A stretch of 64,000 nucleotides of DNA from DAOUCP01 sp034432155. Its GTDB lineage: Bacteria > Chloroflexota > Anaerolineae > Epilineales > Epilineaceae. The notes under the pieces were generated by a model. The model was not told where the DNA came from. It did not search any database and was given only the letters and a program-made list of their open reading frames with translations. How positions within the stretch are numbered: position 1 is the stretch's first letter; every line of letters begins with the position of its first letter. Positions 24,344 through 34,252 of the stretch are shown one piece after another. The stretch covers positions 1-64,000 of the forward strand of contig DAOUCP010000098.1 in NCBI GenBank assembly GCA_034432155.1. The letters are read 5' to 3'. A program made the position numbers and the translations under genes.

Positions 24344-25669
24344 ATGCCCCGCGCAAGCGTAGGGCGCAAAGTCCTCCTCCTGGCCCTGGCTTCGATCGCC
24401 TCGTGGCTCGGGAGCGAAGCAGTCCTGGTGTCCGCCGGCTGCAACGTGTGGACGAGCCACGGACCAGAGGGCGGCGGCATTTCCGCCCTGGCAATCGACC
24501 CGGCGACGCCAACAACCTTGTACGCCGCGGCAGGCGGCGGCATCTTCAAGAGCACCGACGGCGGTCGGAGCTGGAGGGCGATCAACAAGGGCCTGGGCTC
24601 AGGGAGAGTCTGGGCCCTGGCCATAGACCCGAAGACGCGAAGCATCCTGTACGCGGCGGCAGTCGTCGGCGGCGTGTTCAAGAGCACAAACGGTGGCGAC
24701 AGCTCGAGTGCCGCCTTCACCGGTCTGAGCGGTTGGGCATTCGGCGCCCTGGCCATAGACCCCGCACAGCCAAGCACGGTCTATGTTGGCACAGACTCGG
24801 GCGTTTACAAGAGCATAGACGGCGGCGCCAGTCGGACCACCGCCAACACCGGCCTGAAGACGTCCCCGCGCGAGTATCGCTTTGTCGGCGCCCTAACGAT
24901 CGATCCGACGCAGCCAAGCATACTCTATGCTGGCACAGACCTGGGCGTCTTCAAGAGCACGAACGGTGGTGGGAACTGGCGTGCGGCCAACACCTGGCTG
25001 GCTGCCCCGCTTGTCACGGCGCTGGCGATCGATCCGGTAACACCAAGCATCGTCTAAGCCGGGACAGACGGCCGCGGCGTGCACAAAAGCACAAATGGGG
25101 GCACGGATTGGACGGCGATCAACAACGGCCTGACCGCCACGCATGTCCTGGCGCTGGCAATAGACCCGGCCGCGCCGATCACCCTCTATGCGGGGACGCG
25201 CTACGACGGGGGCCTGTTCAAGAGCACCGACGGCGGCGCTAGCTGGCGGCTGGCCAGAACCGGCCTGGCTGGCGGCTACGTCGTGGCGCTGGCAATCGAC
25301 CCGACGACGCCAACGACCGTCTACGCGGTGGAATACAGCGCGGGTGGAGTGTATAAGAGTACGAATGGCGCTGAGAGTTGGTGGCGCACTGCGTCTACGC
25401 CCGGCACGGAATACCGTTTGGCGATCGACCCGGCGACGCCAAGCACCCTCTATGCCGGGACATCCAGCGGTGGTGTCTTCTTGAGCGGCAACGGCGCCGA
25501 GGAGTGGATGGATTTCAACGCCGGTTTGATGAAACTGAGCGTTTGTGCCCTCGCGATCGACCCGGTGACGCCGGCGATCGTCTATGCCGGGACCTATGGC
25601 GGCGGTGTGGCGTCTATTCGGCAAGTATCACAACAATTCTTCCTCCCACTTGCTTTGCGCGGCCATTAG
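24344..25669 (+). pseudogene. secreted BNR/Asp-box repeat protein interrupted by one in-frame stop
   Basis: A signal peptide (VLLLALASIASWLGSEAVLVSAG) is followed by eight or so repeats of about 43-47 residues of the form GGVFKSTDGGxSWRxxNxGL...VxALAIDPxTPxTxYAGT, a sortilin/BNR-type beta-propeller. The frame is open for 442 codons except one TAA at 25055-25057, exactly where the repeat pattern demands the Tyr of VYAG (TAT changed to TAA). The second part (25058-25669) stays in frame and ends QQFFLPLALRGH, close to the C-terminal motif of other secreted proteins here. A recent nonsense mutation, a sequencing error or readthrough are all possible. GGAGG precedes the ATG. Confidence 0.8.
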
Positions 25670-26483
25670 GCATTTGTGGCAATAGATTTAGCAGAATCTG
25701 CTTGGGCTTTGCAAAAGCAAATATAAGGCAACCGCACACAGATGATATAGTGATTCACCCACGCTAATGCTAGGCTTCGAAACACTACTTCTTGACCGTA
25801 AAGTCGTCACAGTAACACTGCGCTCAAGTCTTTGTGATGCATCATTTGAACCGATCCCTGATGGCGCGAGTGCATTCGCTCAGATATGTGCTTTTGCCCA
25901 GTGTGCAGAGAGACCGCGTAGATACGCCCCAGCCGAGTCCCGCATGCTGTTGTTCCGCCGCGGCGGCCAATGCGGGCGGGGGCCCGCGCGTCACTCTGAC
26001 GACGGCCGCCAGGTGGGCCGCCATCGCCCCGGACTGCCGGTGCACGGCCTTCGCCACGCAAGCTGTGCTCGGGCGACTGCCGAGCCCGCAGAGAGGACTG
26101 GCAGCCCCAGGATTGACGGATCTGCCGCCGCAGGCCCGCCGCCGGCAGCCTTTGGCGGGCGGCGTGTAGGGCCACCATGCCCAGGCCGGGACGGATCCGG
26201 CGGCCCGCGCGGAACAGCGCCGCCGGCGCAGGCGGCCACCCGACAGACTGTCGCATCGCGACCGCACCGCCTGGCGGCCGAGCACGATGCCGCACGGCCT
26301 GCCTTCGTGCCACCGCCGACGGTGGTCTGGCCGCACGGCTCAGTAGTGGCTATCCTTGCGGACGGTTGACACGCAGTGCTTCGCGCTGGCGCGTCCGACG
26401 CCCTGGTCCGCTGCGACGGAGACGCTTCCGGCGACGGCGCGCATCGCTGCCCGAACGTCACGGAGGATGGGAGGAGGAAAACC
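25670..26483. other. gene-poor stretch, partly AT-rich
   Basis: The first 170 bp are markedly AT-rich compared with the surroundings; the rest is GC-rich with overlapping open frames on both strands and no recognisable protein. I see no gene, tRNA or clear repeat. A strong ribosome site at the right end belongs to the next gene. Confidence 0.5.
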
Positions 26484-26993
26484 ATGACGCAGAAGACGGG
26501 AGCTGTGTTCCTGCTGATCGCCGGCCTAATTCTGGCGATCGTTTCGCTGTTCGCCGACAGCCTCGGCATCGGCACCAAGGTTGGCACGTTTGGCTGGGCT
26601 CAGACGGCCGGGACCATCGTCGGCGTTGTGGCCGTCGTCGCCGCTCTGTACCTGCTCGCGCGAGCCCGTGCGGCTGAGAGCGCGACCGCCCAGCCCGAGA
26701 CGCAGGGAGCCGGCGAGCCGATCGGGCCGGCCCCGGTGGCGCCGGACGATCTGACGGCCATTGAGGGCATCGGACCGGTGATCCAGGGCATCCTGCGAGA
26801 CGCCGGCATTGCCACCTTCGGGGCGCTGGCAGCCACCTCGGCGGAGCGACTGGCGACCATCCTCGCTGATGCGGACTTCCGGGCTCCGGTGGACCCTGCC
26901 ACCTGGCCCGACCAGGCTGCCCTGGCCGCTGCTGGCCGCTGGGCGGAGCTGTCTGAGCTGCAGCAGCGACTGAGGGGCGGACGCGGCGAATAG
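26484..26993 (+). CDS. membrane protein with C-terminal helix-hairpin-helix domain
   Basis: 169 residues. Two transmembrane helices (GAVFLLIAGLILAIVSLFA and GTIVGVVAVVAALYLLARA) are joined by a short loop and followed by a flexible linker. A helix-hairpin-helix domain of the type annotated as predicted 5' DNA nuclease (LTAIEGIGPVIQGILRDAGI...ATSAERLATIL) ends the protein. The GxGP turn resembles DNA-binding HhH motifs, but nuclease residues are not evident. ATG 26484 has an excellent GGGAGGAGG. Part of the gene is duplicated at 23394-23650. Confidence 0.85.
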   Translation: MTQKTGAVFLLIAGLILAIVSLFADSLGIGTKVGTFGWAQTAGTIVGVVAVVAALYLLARARAAESATAQPETQGAGEPIGPAPVAPDDLTAIEGIGPVIQGILRDAGIATFGALAATSAERLATILADADFRAPVDPATWPDQAALAAAGRWAELSELQQRLRGGRGE

Positions 26994-27574
26994 GCGGGAG
27001 CCGCCCGATGGCATCAGCGGCTGACGGCCGTGCGGTGCGAATGGGGCGAGCCGAGCCCCTGCAGCAGGCACGGAGGGGCGGACGCGGTGAATCAGGGCGA
27101 ACCGGCAGCGTACGGCACCCACGGCTCTGCGGAAGGCGAACTGTCTCTTGGTGCCGTGGAAAGGGCGAGGCATCCCCGGCGCCGCCCTCGCGCGACCGCG
27201 GGGGGATCGGATTGCCCGTCGGCGGTCTCTTGCCATGGCCATGGCTTGGACACGTACCGCGTCCCGAAACGGCACTGTTCCAAGCCGTCGTCACGCCGCA
27301 ACGGCCAGAAGCTCGTCGATTCGGCCCCTGCCGTGTCGTGCCCGTGGTTGCCAGCGTGAGCCCCGGATTGGCTCTCCGTGACCGTGCGCGTTGGCCGATG
27401 CCAGGGCTAGCCTCCTTCCTCCGGGCGGAGCGCCCAGTGTGGTCGAACATAGTTGCTACTCCGGCAGAACTCGGCGAAGGAGTATGGGCATGCCCGGGTC
27501 CGTTAGCGAGGCGCCGCGACGCAACAGCTGGGTCGAATGCCGTGGAGCGGGGTGCTGACGGCTGAGGGGGGCGC
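26994..27574. other. stretch without a supportable gene
   Basis: GC-rich DNA upstream of the helicase gene. A 40-bp piece around the stop of the HhH gene (ctgcagcagcgactgagggg...) recurs imperfectly at about 27059-27100. No protein family is recognisable on either strand. Confidence 0.5.
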
Positions 27575-30382
27575 GTGGTGTCCGATTCAGAGTTCCTCCC
27601 GCCATACCTTACGGAAGAGCAGCGGGAAGCCATCCTCCACCGCGGCGGACCGCTGCTCATTATCGCCGGTCCGGGCTCCGGCAAGACGGAAGTCATCGCC
27701 TGGCGAGTCGCCCACTTGATTCAGAGTGGTCAAGCGCGCCCGGATGAGTGTGTGGTGACGACGTTCACCAACAAGGCGGCGCTGGAGCTTAAGGACCGAA
27801 TCCACGACAAGCTGCCCGGCGTCAATGTCGAGCTCATGCAGGTCTCGACCATTCACGCATTCTGTGCCGAGTTGCTGCGCCGCTACCAGCCGGGCGGCTA
27901 CAGGATCCTGGATGCCGAGGGGCAGTTCCTGTTCGTCTATGCGCGCCGGCGAGATCTAGGCCTAGGCGACTTTGTCAAGGGACGGCCATATGACTTCTTC
28001 GCCGAGGTCATCGCCACCTTCAACCAGGCCACCGAGGAACTCGTTGAGCCAGACGTCCTGCTCGCCCACTGCGAACAGGGGCTGGGCACCTGTTGCGAAA
28101 AGGAAAGCGACCTGTGGCGTGCGCGTGCGGCCGTAGCGGAGGCCTACCGCCGGTACCGCCACCTGCTTCAGGAGCGGCGGCTGACCGATTTCGCGTTCTT
28201 GCAGCGCCACGCCTTGGACTTGCTTACCGAGCGAGCCGATGTGCTGGCTGCGTTGCGGGAGCGCTGCCGCGAGATCCTGGTGGACGAATACCAGGACACC
28301 AACGCGCTGCAGGACCGGCTGCTGGAGCTGATCGCCGGGAACGATGGCCATCTCACGGTGGTGGGCGACGATGACCAGAGCATCTACCGTTTCCGAGGCG
28401 CAACCGTCAAGAACATTCTGACGTTCCCGACGCACTTTCCTAAAGCACGAGTTGTTCACCTCAGTCAGAACTTCCGCAGTCGGGAGCCGATCCTGGACCA
28501 TTCCCTGCGCGTCATCGTCCACAACCCAGCGCGCTATCCGAAAGAGCTCTTCACGCGACGCGGGCCGGGTAGTGACGTCGTCCTGATCTACCGGCGAACG
28601 GCCGAGGAGGAGGCCGCTGCCGTCACCGCTCTACTGCAACGATTGCGGCAAGCGGGCAAGATCCGCCGCTGGAGCGACGTGGCAGTCCTCCTGCGGAGCG
28701 TCCGGTCTTACGCTGATCCGTACGTGCAGGCCATGGCAGCTGCCGGGATTCCCTGCCTGGTCACCGGCGACGCCACCTTCTTCGAACGGGACGAAATCGC
28801 CCAGCTCTATCGGCTGCTCAGCTTCCTGGCTGCCTCCAAGCCCTGGGGTGACATCTACGTGCGCCAGAGCGTGGTGGGACTTAGCGCCGAGACCTGCGAG
28901 GCTTTGGCGCAGTATGATGGTGATCTGCGCGCCGTCGCCGACGATGACAGCCTGTGTCGGATTGGCGTGCGAAATCCCGACGATCGCCAGCGCCTTCTGG
29001 CTTTGCTGCGGCTGAAAGAGCGAGTACTGGCTGGCCGGCACCGGAGCCTAATCTGGGTATTCCACCGCCTCCTTGCAGCGACCGGCTACTTTGCTCGCTG
29101 CGAGCGCGAGGGTCGGGCGGAGTGCCTACAGAACCTCGGCGTGCTGAGCCGCCTGGTGGCCGCCTTCGACGAGCACGGGGGCACGACCAACTTCTACCCG
29201 TTCCTGGACTACCTGAAGCTACTGCGAGAGGGTGGCGTAGACCCGGTGGCTGTGCCGCCGCCGGATGCCGTGCAGGTCATGACGGTTCACCAGGCCAAGG
29301 GCCTGGAGTTCCCGGTGGTGGTGGTCGGCGCTGTCATGGAAGGCCGCTTCCCGTGCCAAGGACGTAAGGGGCGCTTCGAAATCCCCGACGACATGAAGGC
29401 GAGTGGGCCGCCGGAGGTAGATGATCCGCATCTCGTGGATGAGCGCAAGCTCTTCTACGTAGCGGTGACCCGCGCCCGTGACCTGCTCATCCTGGCTACA
29501 GCCGATGTCGTCAGCAAGCGTGGCGGCGGACCCAGCCGTTTCCTACGCGAGATGCTGGGTGACGACCTGCAGGCGGTGGCCGATCTCGAGCGCGCCACCA
29601 TTGCCGAAATCGAGAGCCGCGGCGAGCGAACCTGGGGTCCACGCCAGCGGCACAGTTACAGTCAGTTGGCCTACTTCTTGCAGTGTCCATTGCGCTACAA
29701 GTATGCCGTAGTCTACGGTCTGGCAAGCCCCTTTCCGGACCCGGTAGGCTTTGGAGCCAATGTCCACCGCGCGCTACTGGAGCTCCACCGTCGGGTCCTT
29801 GGGGGGCAGACGGTCACGGAAGCCGAGGCAGCGCCCATCGTCGCCCAGAATTGGCTGCCCGCCCCAGGGGCTCTCCCTGAGAGGGAGCAGGCTTTGCAGG
29901 CGGCTGCTGTCCAACAGATCCAGGTCTACCTCCGTCGGCAGGCGCAGGCGTTCCCTCGGATCCAAGAAGCGGAGGTGCACTTCTCGTTTACGCTGGGAAC
30001 GGAGATCCTGATCGGTAGGGTGGACCTGATCCGGCGAGCTGATGCGACATCGGTCGAGATCGTCGACTTCAAGACGGGCAAGATGTCTGACCCGAGTGCG
30101 AGCGGCATCGACGCCCAGCTCGACCTGTACGCGCTCGGTGTGGAGATGGACCTGCGAGAGAGGGTCAGCCGACAGGCCGTATACTTCCTCGGCGATGGCC
30201 AGGAGGCGGTCCGGGAATGGTCGACGGCACGAGCGGACGAGGCCCGCGCCCGCTTTGCAGCCATTCTCGCACAGATCGACCGTGGCGAGTTCGCGCCACG
30301 CACCGTCTACTGCCGCTTCTGCCAGGAGTTCGCCGCGATTTGTCCCTATGCTGCCGACAATGGGCATCGAGTGCAGGGGTGA
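27575..30382 (+). CDS. UvrD/Rep-type helicase fused to a PD-(D/E)XK Fe-S nuclease domain
   Basis: 935-residue superfamily 1 DNA helicase with nuclease. Motif I is AGPGSGKT (about residue 32), motif II DEYQDTN, motif III VVGDDDQSIYRFRGA; motif V/VI regions are VMTVHQAKGLEFPVVV and YVAVTRARDLL. The C-terminal 220 residues are a RecB/AddB-like nuclease (GRVDLIRR...VEIVDFKTGK...QLDLYALG). An early LQCPLRYKY cysteine and a late CRFCQEFAAICPY trio fit a [4Fe-4S] cluster as in AddB and Cas4. GTG 27575 follows GAGGGGG. It is 3 bp from a DUF1232 gene. A role in DNA repair or defence is plausible but not shown. Confidence 0.92.
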   Translation: MVSDSEFLPPYLTEEQREAILHRGGPLLIIAGPGSGKTEVIAWRVAHLIQSGQARPDECVVTTFTNKAALELKDRIHDKLPGVNVELMQVSTIHAFCAELLRRYQPGGYRILDAEGQFLFVYARRRDLGLGDFVKGRPYDFFAEVIATFNQATEELVEPDVLLAHCEQGLGTCCEKESDLWRARAAVAEAYRRYRHLLQERRLTDFAFLQRHALDLLTERADVLAALRERCREILVDEYQDTNALQDRLLELIAGNDGHLTVVGDDDQSIYRFRGATVKNILTFPTHFPKARVVHLSQNFRSREPILDHSLRVIVHNPARYPKELFTRRGPGSDVVLIYRRTAEEEAAAVTALLQRLRQAGKIRRWSDVAVLLRSVRSYADPYVQAMAAAGIPCLVTGDATFFERDEIAQLYRLLSFLAASKPWGDIYVRQSVVGLSAETCEALAQYDGDLRAVADDDSLCRIGVRNPDDRQRLLALLRLKERVLAGRHRSLIWVFHRLLAATGYFARCEREGRAECLQNLGVLSRLVAAFDEHGGTTNFYPFLDYLKLLREGGVDPVAVPPPDAVQVMTVHQAKGLEFPVVVVGAVMEGRFPCQGRKGRFEIPDDMKASGPPEVDDPHLVDERKLFYVAVTRARDLLILATADVVSKRGGGPSRFLREMLGDDLQAVADLERATIAEIESRGERTWGPRQRHSYSQLAYFLQCPLRYKYAVVYGLASPFPDPVGFGANVHRALLELHRRVLGGQTVTEAEAAPIVAQNWLPAPGALPEREQALQAAAVQQIQVYLRRQAQAFPRIQEAEVHFSFTLGTEILIGRVDLIRRADATSVEIVDFKTGKMSDPSASGIDAQLDLYALGVEMDLRERVSRQAVYFLGDGQEAVREWSTARADEARARFAAILAQIDRGEFAPRTVYCRFCQEFAAICPYAADNGHRVQG

Positions 30383-30385
30383 GCC

Positions 30386-30838
30386 ATGGACTTCTACGAG
30401 ACTCTTAAGCGCGACATTGCCACCTACGAAGGCCGACATGACGATCTAATCTACCTGGCGCCCGAGTTCTACCGCCTACTGGTGGACCTCCTCGATGACC
30501 CGCGTCTCCCCGGGCGGCTTCGGCCGCTAGTTGCGTGCAGCATCGCTTACTTCATCCTACCGGCGGACATCGTGTCCGAGGAAACGCACGGCCCATATGG
30601 CTACGTGGACGACATCTACCTCTGCGCCTTCACTGCCGATCGGGTCCGAACCGACGTTGGCGTCGATGCGATCGTGACGGAAAACTGGCAAGGAGAGGCG
30701 CCGATCCTGCCGTTGCTGGAGGAGATTCTAAGCAGGGAGCAGGAGCTCATCGGCGGAGAGCGGGAGCGAATCCTGGCGTACACCGGCTGCACGTGCCTTC
30801 TCGGGATGCAGGCTCCAGACCGGGGAGGGTTGGGTTGA
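30386..30838 (+). CDS. DUF1232 (YkvA-like) domain protein
   Basis: 150-residue protein. The DUF1232 signature is visible as PLVACSIAYFILPADIVSEE followed by GPYGYVDDIYLCAF; many members are small membrane-associated proteins. The start is 3 bp after the helicase-nuclease stop, so the two are co-transcribed and probably functionally linked. The molecular role of the family is not known. Confidence 0.85.
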   Translation: MDFYETLKRDIATYEGRHDDLIYLAPEFYRLLVDLLDDPRLPGRLRPLVACSIAYFILPADIVSEETHGPYGYVDDIYLCAFTADRVRTDVGVDAIVTENWQGEAPILPLLEEILSREQELIGGERERILAYTGCTCLLGMQAPDRGGLG

Positions 30839-31189
30839 GGGGCGCAACGGCCGCGTCGTTTCGGCCGATAGTCGGGGCCATGCCGACCGTGTGCCCGCCC
30901 TCAGACGAGCGCGGGGCAGGTCGCTGACCGCCGCCATCCGATCGTCAAGCATTCGCCGGCGTGCTCGGCGACGACCATCCACAGCTTCCGCTGCCGGGCT
31001 GGCCGGCGTCTCGCCGATAGCCCCCACCATGGCGAGCTGCACCGAGTCCCCGGCCAGCGCGGCGCAAGGAACAAGCGCGCGGTTGCATGGAGGCATGGCG
31101 AGGCGTTTGACGCGCTGCACCGCTGCCGGAGTATCGAGTGCCGGGCCCGGGCGGCTGTCTCGCACGCGGTGGTGGCTCAAGGTTTCCGC

Positions 31190-31798
31190 TCTGGGCAAGA
31201 TCGGTCTCACCGCGCATCTCTCCACCAACGACTGGCGCCCTGTTGCCGTAGGTGCAACGGGGACGTGGTACACGGAGGAGCAGTGCCAACCCGACTGGTA
31301 CCGTCAGTTTGGAGGCAAGATCGTGCCACACGGCTGCAAGGCACGCATCGAGCGCTGACGCTTGGCCACGCCGGTCGCGGCCCTGCGCTTCGGAGGGACC
31401 AGGCGCCGCGCGGGCGCAATTACCTTGGGATGATGGCTGAGTATGTCGAGTCCTATGGCCTCTACCATCAGAGCTGCGAGCAGGTTCCCCAACACGCGGT
31501 AGTGAGGGCCCAGCTCTCCCACGCCACGTGGTGGGCGCTTGACGGCATTCCGTCCGTGAAGGAGTCGGCCGCGGTGTACATCTACGCCGCGGATTGGTGT
31601 CCCTGCGACGGTCGGCCGGTCAGCGCCTGCGCTCACGCCTATGGTTTCTGGGACGGGCCCGGAGATCGCACGCCCGGGTCGCAGCAGACCGACGATGTCG
31701 GGTTCTGTCTGACGCTCCCTGCTTTTGCATCCGTCTACGGACGAACCCGGGGGGTTCTTCCCGGCCTTGGTGATTCACGAGAACCACATCACGGCTGA
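31190..31798 (+). pseudogene. possible decayed secreted-protein gene in two frames
   Basis: Two consecutive stretches look protein-like but lie in different frames. The first reads GKIGLTAHLSTNDWRPVAVG...TEEQCQPDWYRQFGGKIVPHG and stops at 31358. The second runs from about 31430 as MMAEYVESYGLYHQSCEQVP...YAADWCPCDGRPVSACAHAY and stops at 31798. No family is recognised. They could be parts of one broken Cys-containing protein or unrelated remnants. The flanks 30839-31190 and 31799-31966 hold nothing I can support. Confidence 0.3.
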
Positions 31799-31966
31799 AA
31801 ACCTGGTCGCTTCCAACGATATCCACTTCGATGTGCGTCTCCCTTAGATCGCGTTGCGTCCCGCGCCTGGCTTCAGAGGCACGGCGGGACAATAATCCAC
31901 CATTGAGTCCCATTGGTACCCCGATCACTAGAAGCCGCGGAGTCCGCGGCAGAAAGGAAGGGCGCT

Positions 31967-32836
31967 GTGTCCAGCTCGCTCCGTCAGATTCCTGGCTTTC
32001 GGTCGGGAGTGCGGTGGAAGCAGATGGTGGCCACCATCTGCTACCTCTCGGTGTTCGCCTTCGGACTGACGCACGGATTCTCTGGGCTCCTGTTCGCCTC
32101 ACTCACACTCCTCGCCGTCGCTGCCTGGGGCAACATCGGCCATTTGCGATCACGTCTGCCGGGCATCAGCTCGGGAAATGCCGGCACAAGAATGGTCTCC
32201 TGGGCAGTTCTGATCGCTGCGGCAGCCTTGACCGGGCTGATGGCAATTGCCGGTAGCGCCGAGCCCAGTGCAGCACCAAAGGGCGCAGAGAGTCCACAGC
32301 CCCCCGGGCTCGTCGACCAGCCCACAAGCGAGGCGACCGGGTTTCCGACCTCCCCGCCGAGCCCGACTTGGGCTCGCCCAACGTGGACGAAGGGCACGCT
32401 GCTGCCGCCACCGACCGCTACGGGCGTGCCAGCGACGGCCACACGGACCTCAACGCCCGTACCGCCCACCGAGGCACCGGCAGTGGATCTAGACCCGTAC
32501 GCCGACCGCAACTGTGACGAGTTCGACAACTACGGCCAGATGCAGGCGTGGCGTCTCTATTGGCAGCGCCGTGGGGTGCCCAATCCGGGCAACTTGGATG
32601 GGGATGGCGATGGTTTGGCCTGTGAGGAGGGTGAAGGTGGCCGACCGGCGCCTCCGCCTTCGCCCCTTCCGTTCGCGCAGCCAGCAGCTCCGGTGGCGCC
32701 GCCGCCTGCGGCGCAGCCTCCTGCACGCGGCTGCTGCAGGTACTGTACACCGGGAAAGTCCAAGGCCTGTGGTGACGCCTGTATCTCGATCAACAAGGAG
32801 TGCCACAAGGAGCCGGGCTGTGCCTGCGACGGCTGA
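31967..32836 (+). CDS. membrane-anchored excalibur-domain protein with Cys-rich tail
   Basis: 289 residues. Two hydrophobic helices near the N-terminus (MVATICYLSVFAFGLTHGF and WAVLIAAAALTGLMAIAG) precede a long Pro/Thr-rich linker. Then come an excalibur domain (DPYADRNCDEFDNYGQ...NLDGDGDGLACEEGE, a Ca-binding DxDxDGxxCE loop) and a compact cysteine-rich tail (CCRYCTPGKSKACGDACISI...CACDG). GTG 31967 has AAGGAAGG upstream. The next gene, 58 bp on, also ends in an excalibur domain and is a nuclease, so the two may act together at the cell surface. Confidence 0.8.
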   Translation: MSSSLRQIPGFRSGVRWKQMVATICYLSVFAFGLTHGFSGLLFASLTLLAVAAWGNIGHLRSRLPGISSGNAGTRMVSWAVLIAAAALTGLMAIAGSAEPSAAPKGAESPQPPGLVDQPTSEATGFPTSPPSPTWARPTWTKGTLLPPPTATGVPATATRTSTPVPPTEAPAVDLDPYADRNCDEFDNYGQMQAWRLYWQRRGVPNPGNLDGDGDGLACEEGEGGRPAPPPSPLPFAQPAAPVAPPPAAQPPARGCCRYCTPGKSKACGDACISINKECHKEPGCACDG

Positions 32837-32894
32837 GCGCCAGGCGGCATTGAAGCGATATGCGGGTCACAGCGCAGGGTGGCAGCGCTGCCCT

Positions 32895-34205
32895 ATGAGT
32901 TGGCTCTCCATACCCATCACCGTCGCCAGTCTGGCGGTGTCTCTGGGCGCCTGCTGCCTTGGCCGGCCCCCGCCTGCTGCCGGCCCCAGCTCGAGGAGAT
33001 CTGCGGACACGACCGCGGCAACCGCCGAGGCACGAGCAGAGGGGCGCTCCGTCTCGCCCAAAGAGAGGTCGGTCGAGGTGGCCATCGCGGCCGAAACCCA
33101 GCAGGCGGCGATGGCAGGCTGGCCGGACTTCCGCACGTACGTCCATCGGCTCGTGCGGTACCAGCGCCGCGTGCCGTACTCCGCGCTCGGTCCGGACACC
33201 TGGGACGCCATCTCGGAGGCCGATGCAGCTACGAGCACCGACGGCCGCGTGCGCACTCTGTACTGCGACCAATGGCTGCCCGTTGCCAGCCGGGTCAACC
33301 AGTGGTGGGAACGGGAGCACCTGTGGCCCCGCTCCCTGGGCGACTTCGCCGACGAACCGTGCGACTTCGTCTTCACCGACCTCCACAATTTGTTCGCGAC
33401 CGAGCCGGGCATCAACGCTGCTCGCGGGAATCTGCCCTTTGGCTATTGCACAATGCCCGATTGTGTGCCGAAGCGCTGCGCGCCCGATGGGCCCGAGAAT
33501 CGGATGCGCGGCGGTGTGGATGGCGTCTGGGAAGTGTGGCCTGGCCGGCGAGGCGACGTAGCGCGAACGCTCCTGTACATGGACGTCCGATACGAAGGCG
33601 GGCTGAATGAACTCACCGGCTGCCCGGAACCGGACCTGGTCCTCACCGATGACCGCTCGCTCATCGTGTCCACGTCCCGTAGGACGGCATACATGGGGTT
33701 GTTGAGCGATCTCGTAGCTTGGCATTGGGAGGACCCGGTGGACGATGCCGAGCGCCGCCGCAATGACGTCATCGAGCGTCACCAGGGGAACCGCAACCCC
33801 TTCGTCGACCATCCGGATTGGGTCCGCCGGGTATTCCCACCCACCTTGGGCCCGGGGACGCCGAGAGCCGCGAGCCCCGGTGGCGCCGCGGAGGACAGGG
33901 TGCCCCCCGACGCCTGGGGCGCACCGGCCGATGGCTTGCCAAGCGGCTCCCGGGACGCGGCCACGGACAGCATGGCCGTGGAAGCTGGCCTCGCCCGGCC
34001 GGTGCCTTTGCTCGGGACAGCCTTTCCCGAGCCTATGGCAGCTGCAAGCGGGAGCCCCAACCGTGGGCACCAGACCTGTGAGGGCTACCGCCCGTGTCAG
34101 GAGTTCGCAACGCAGGATGAGGCGCAGGCGTACTTCGAGGCGTGCGGCCGACCCAACCGCATGGACGGCGACGGAGACGGCCGCGCCTGCGAGAACTTGC
34201 CGTAA
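32895..34205 (+). CDS. secreted endonuclease I (EndA/NucM family) with C-terminal excalibur domain
   Basis: 436 residues. The signal MSWLSIPITVASLAVSLGACCLG contains a lipobox-like LGAC, so it is probably a lipoprotein. The endonuclease I core shows WWEREHLWPRSLGDF (beta-beta-alpha-metal His) and FTDLHNLFATEPGINAARGN (metal Asn). After a variable linker the protein ends with an excalibur domain (CEGYRPCQEF...MDGDGDGRACENLP). The ATG at 32895 was chosen because the signal peptide begins there; its ribosome site is weak. Likely degrades extracellular nucleic acid. Confidence 0.88.
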   Translation: MSWLSIPITVASLAVSLGACCLGRPPPAAGPSSRRSADTTAATAEARAEGRSVSPKERSVEVAIAAETQQAAMAGWPDFRTYVHRLVRYQRRVPYSALGPDTWDAISEADAATSTDGRVRTLYCDQWLPVASRVNQWWEREHLWPRSLGDFADEPCDFVFTDLHNLFATEPGINAARGNLPFGYCTMPDCVPKRCAPDGPENRMRGGVDGVWEVWPGRRGDVARTLLYMDVRYEGGLNELTGCPEPDLVLTDDRSLIVSTSRRTAYMGLLSDLVAWHWEDPVDDAERRRNDVIERHQGNRNPFVDHPDWVRRVFPPTLGPGTPRAASPGGAAEDRVPPDAWGAPADGLPSGSRDAATDSMAVEAGLARPVPLLGTAFPEPMAAASGSPNRGHQTCEGYRPCQEFATQDEAQAYFEACGRPNRMDGDGDGRACENLP

Positions 34206-34252
34206 GCGCACTGGCGCGGCTGTGGCCAGGCGTCCTTGGGCGTCCCAGGCAG

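Noticed and set aside
25767..26369. Long plus- and minus-strand frames in 25.8-26.4 kb
   Set aside because: Overlapping frames on both strands with Arg/Pro/Gly-rich translations typical of high-GC noise; no motif.
31169..31798. A full 209-codon gene
   Set aside because: The first half of the frame is Arg-rich noise while a protein-like segment lies in another frame; treated as a possible remnant instead.
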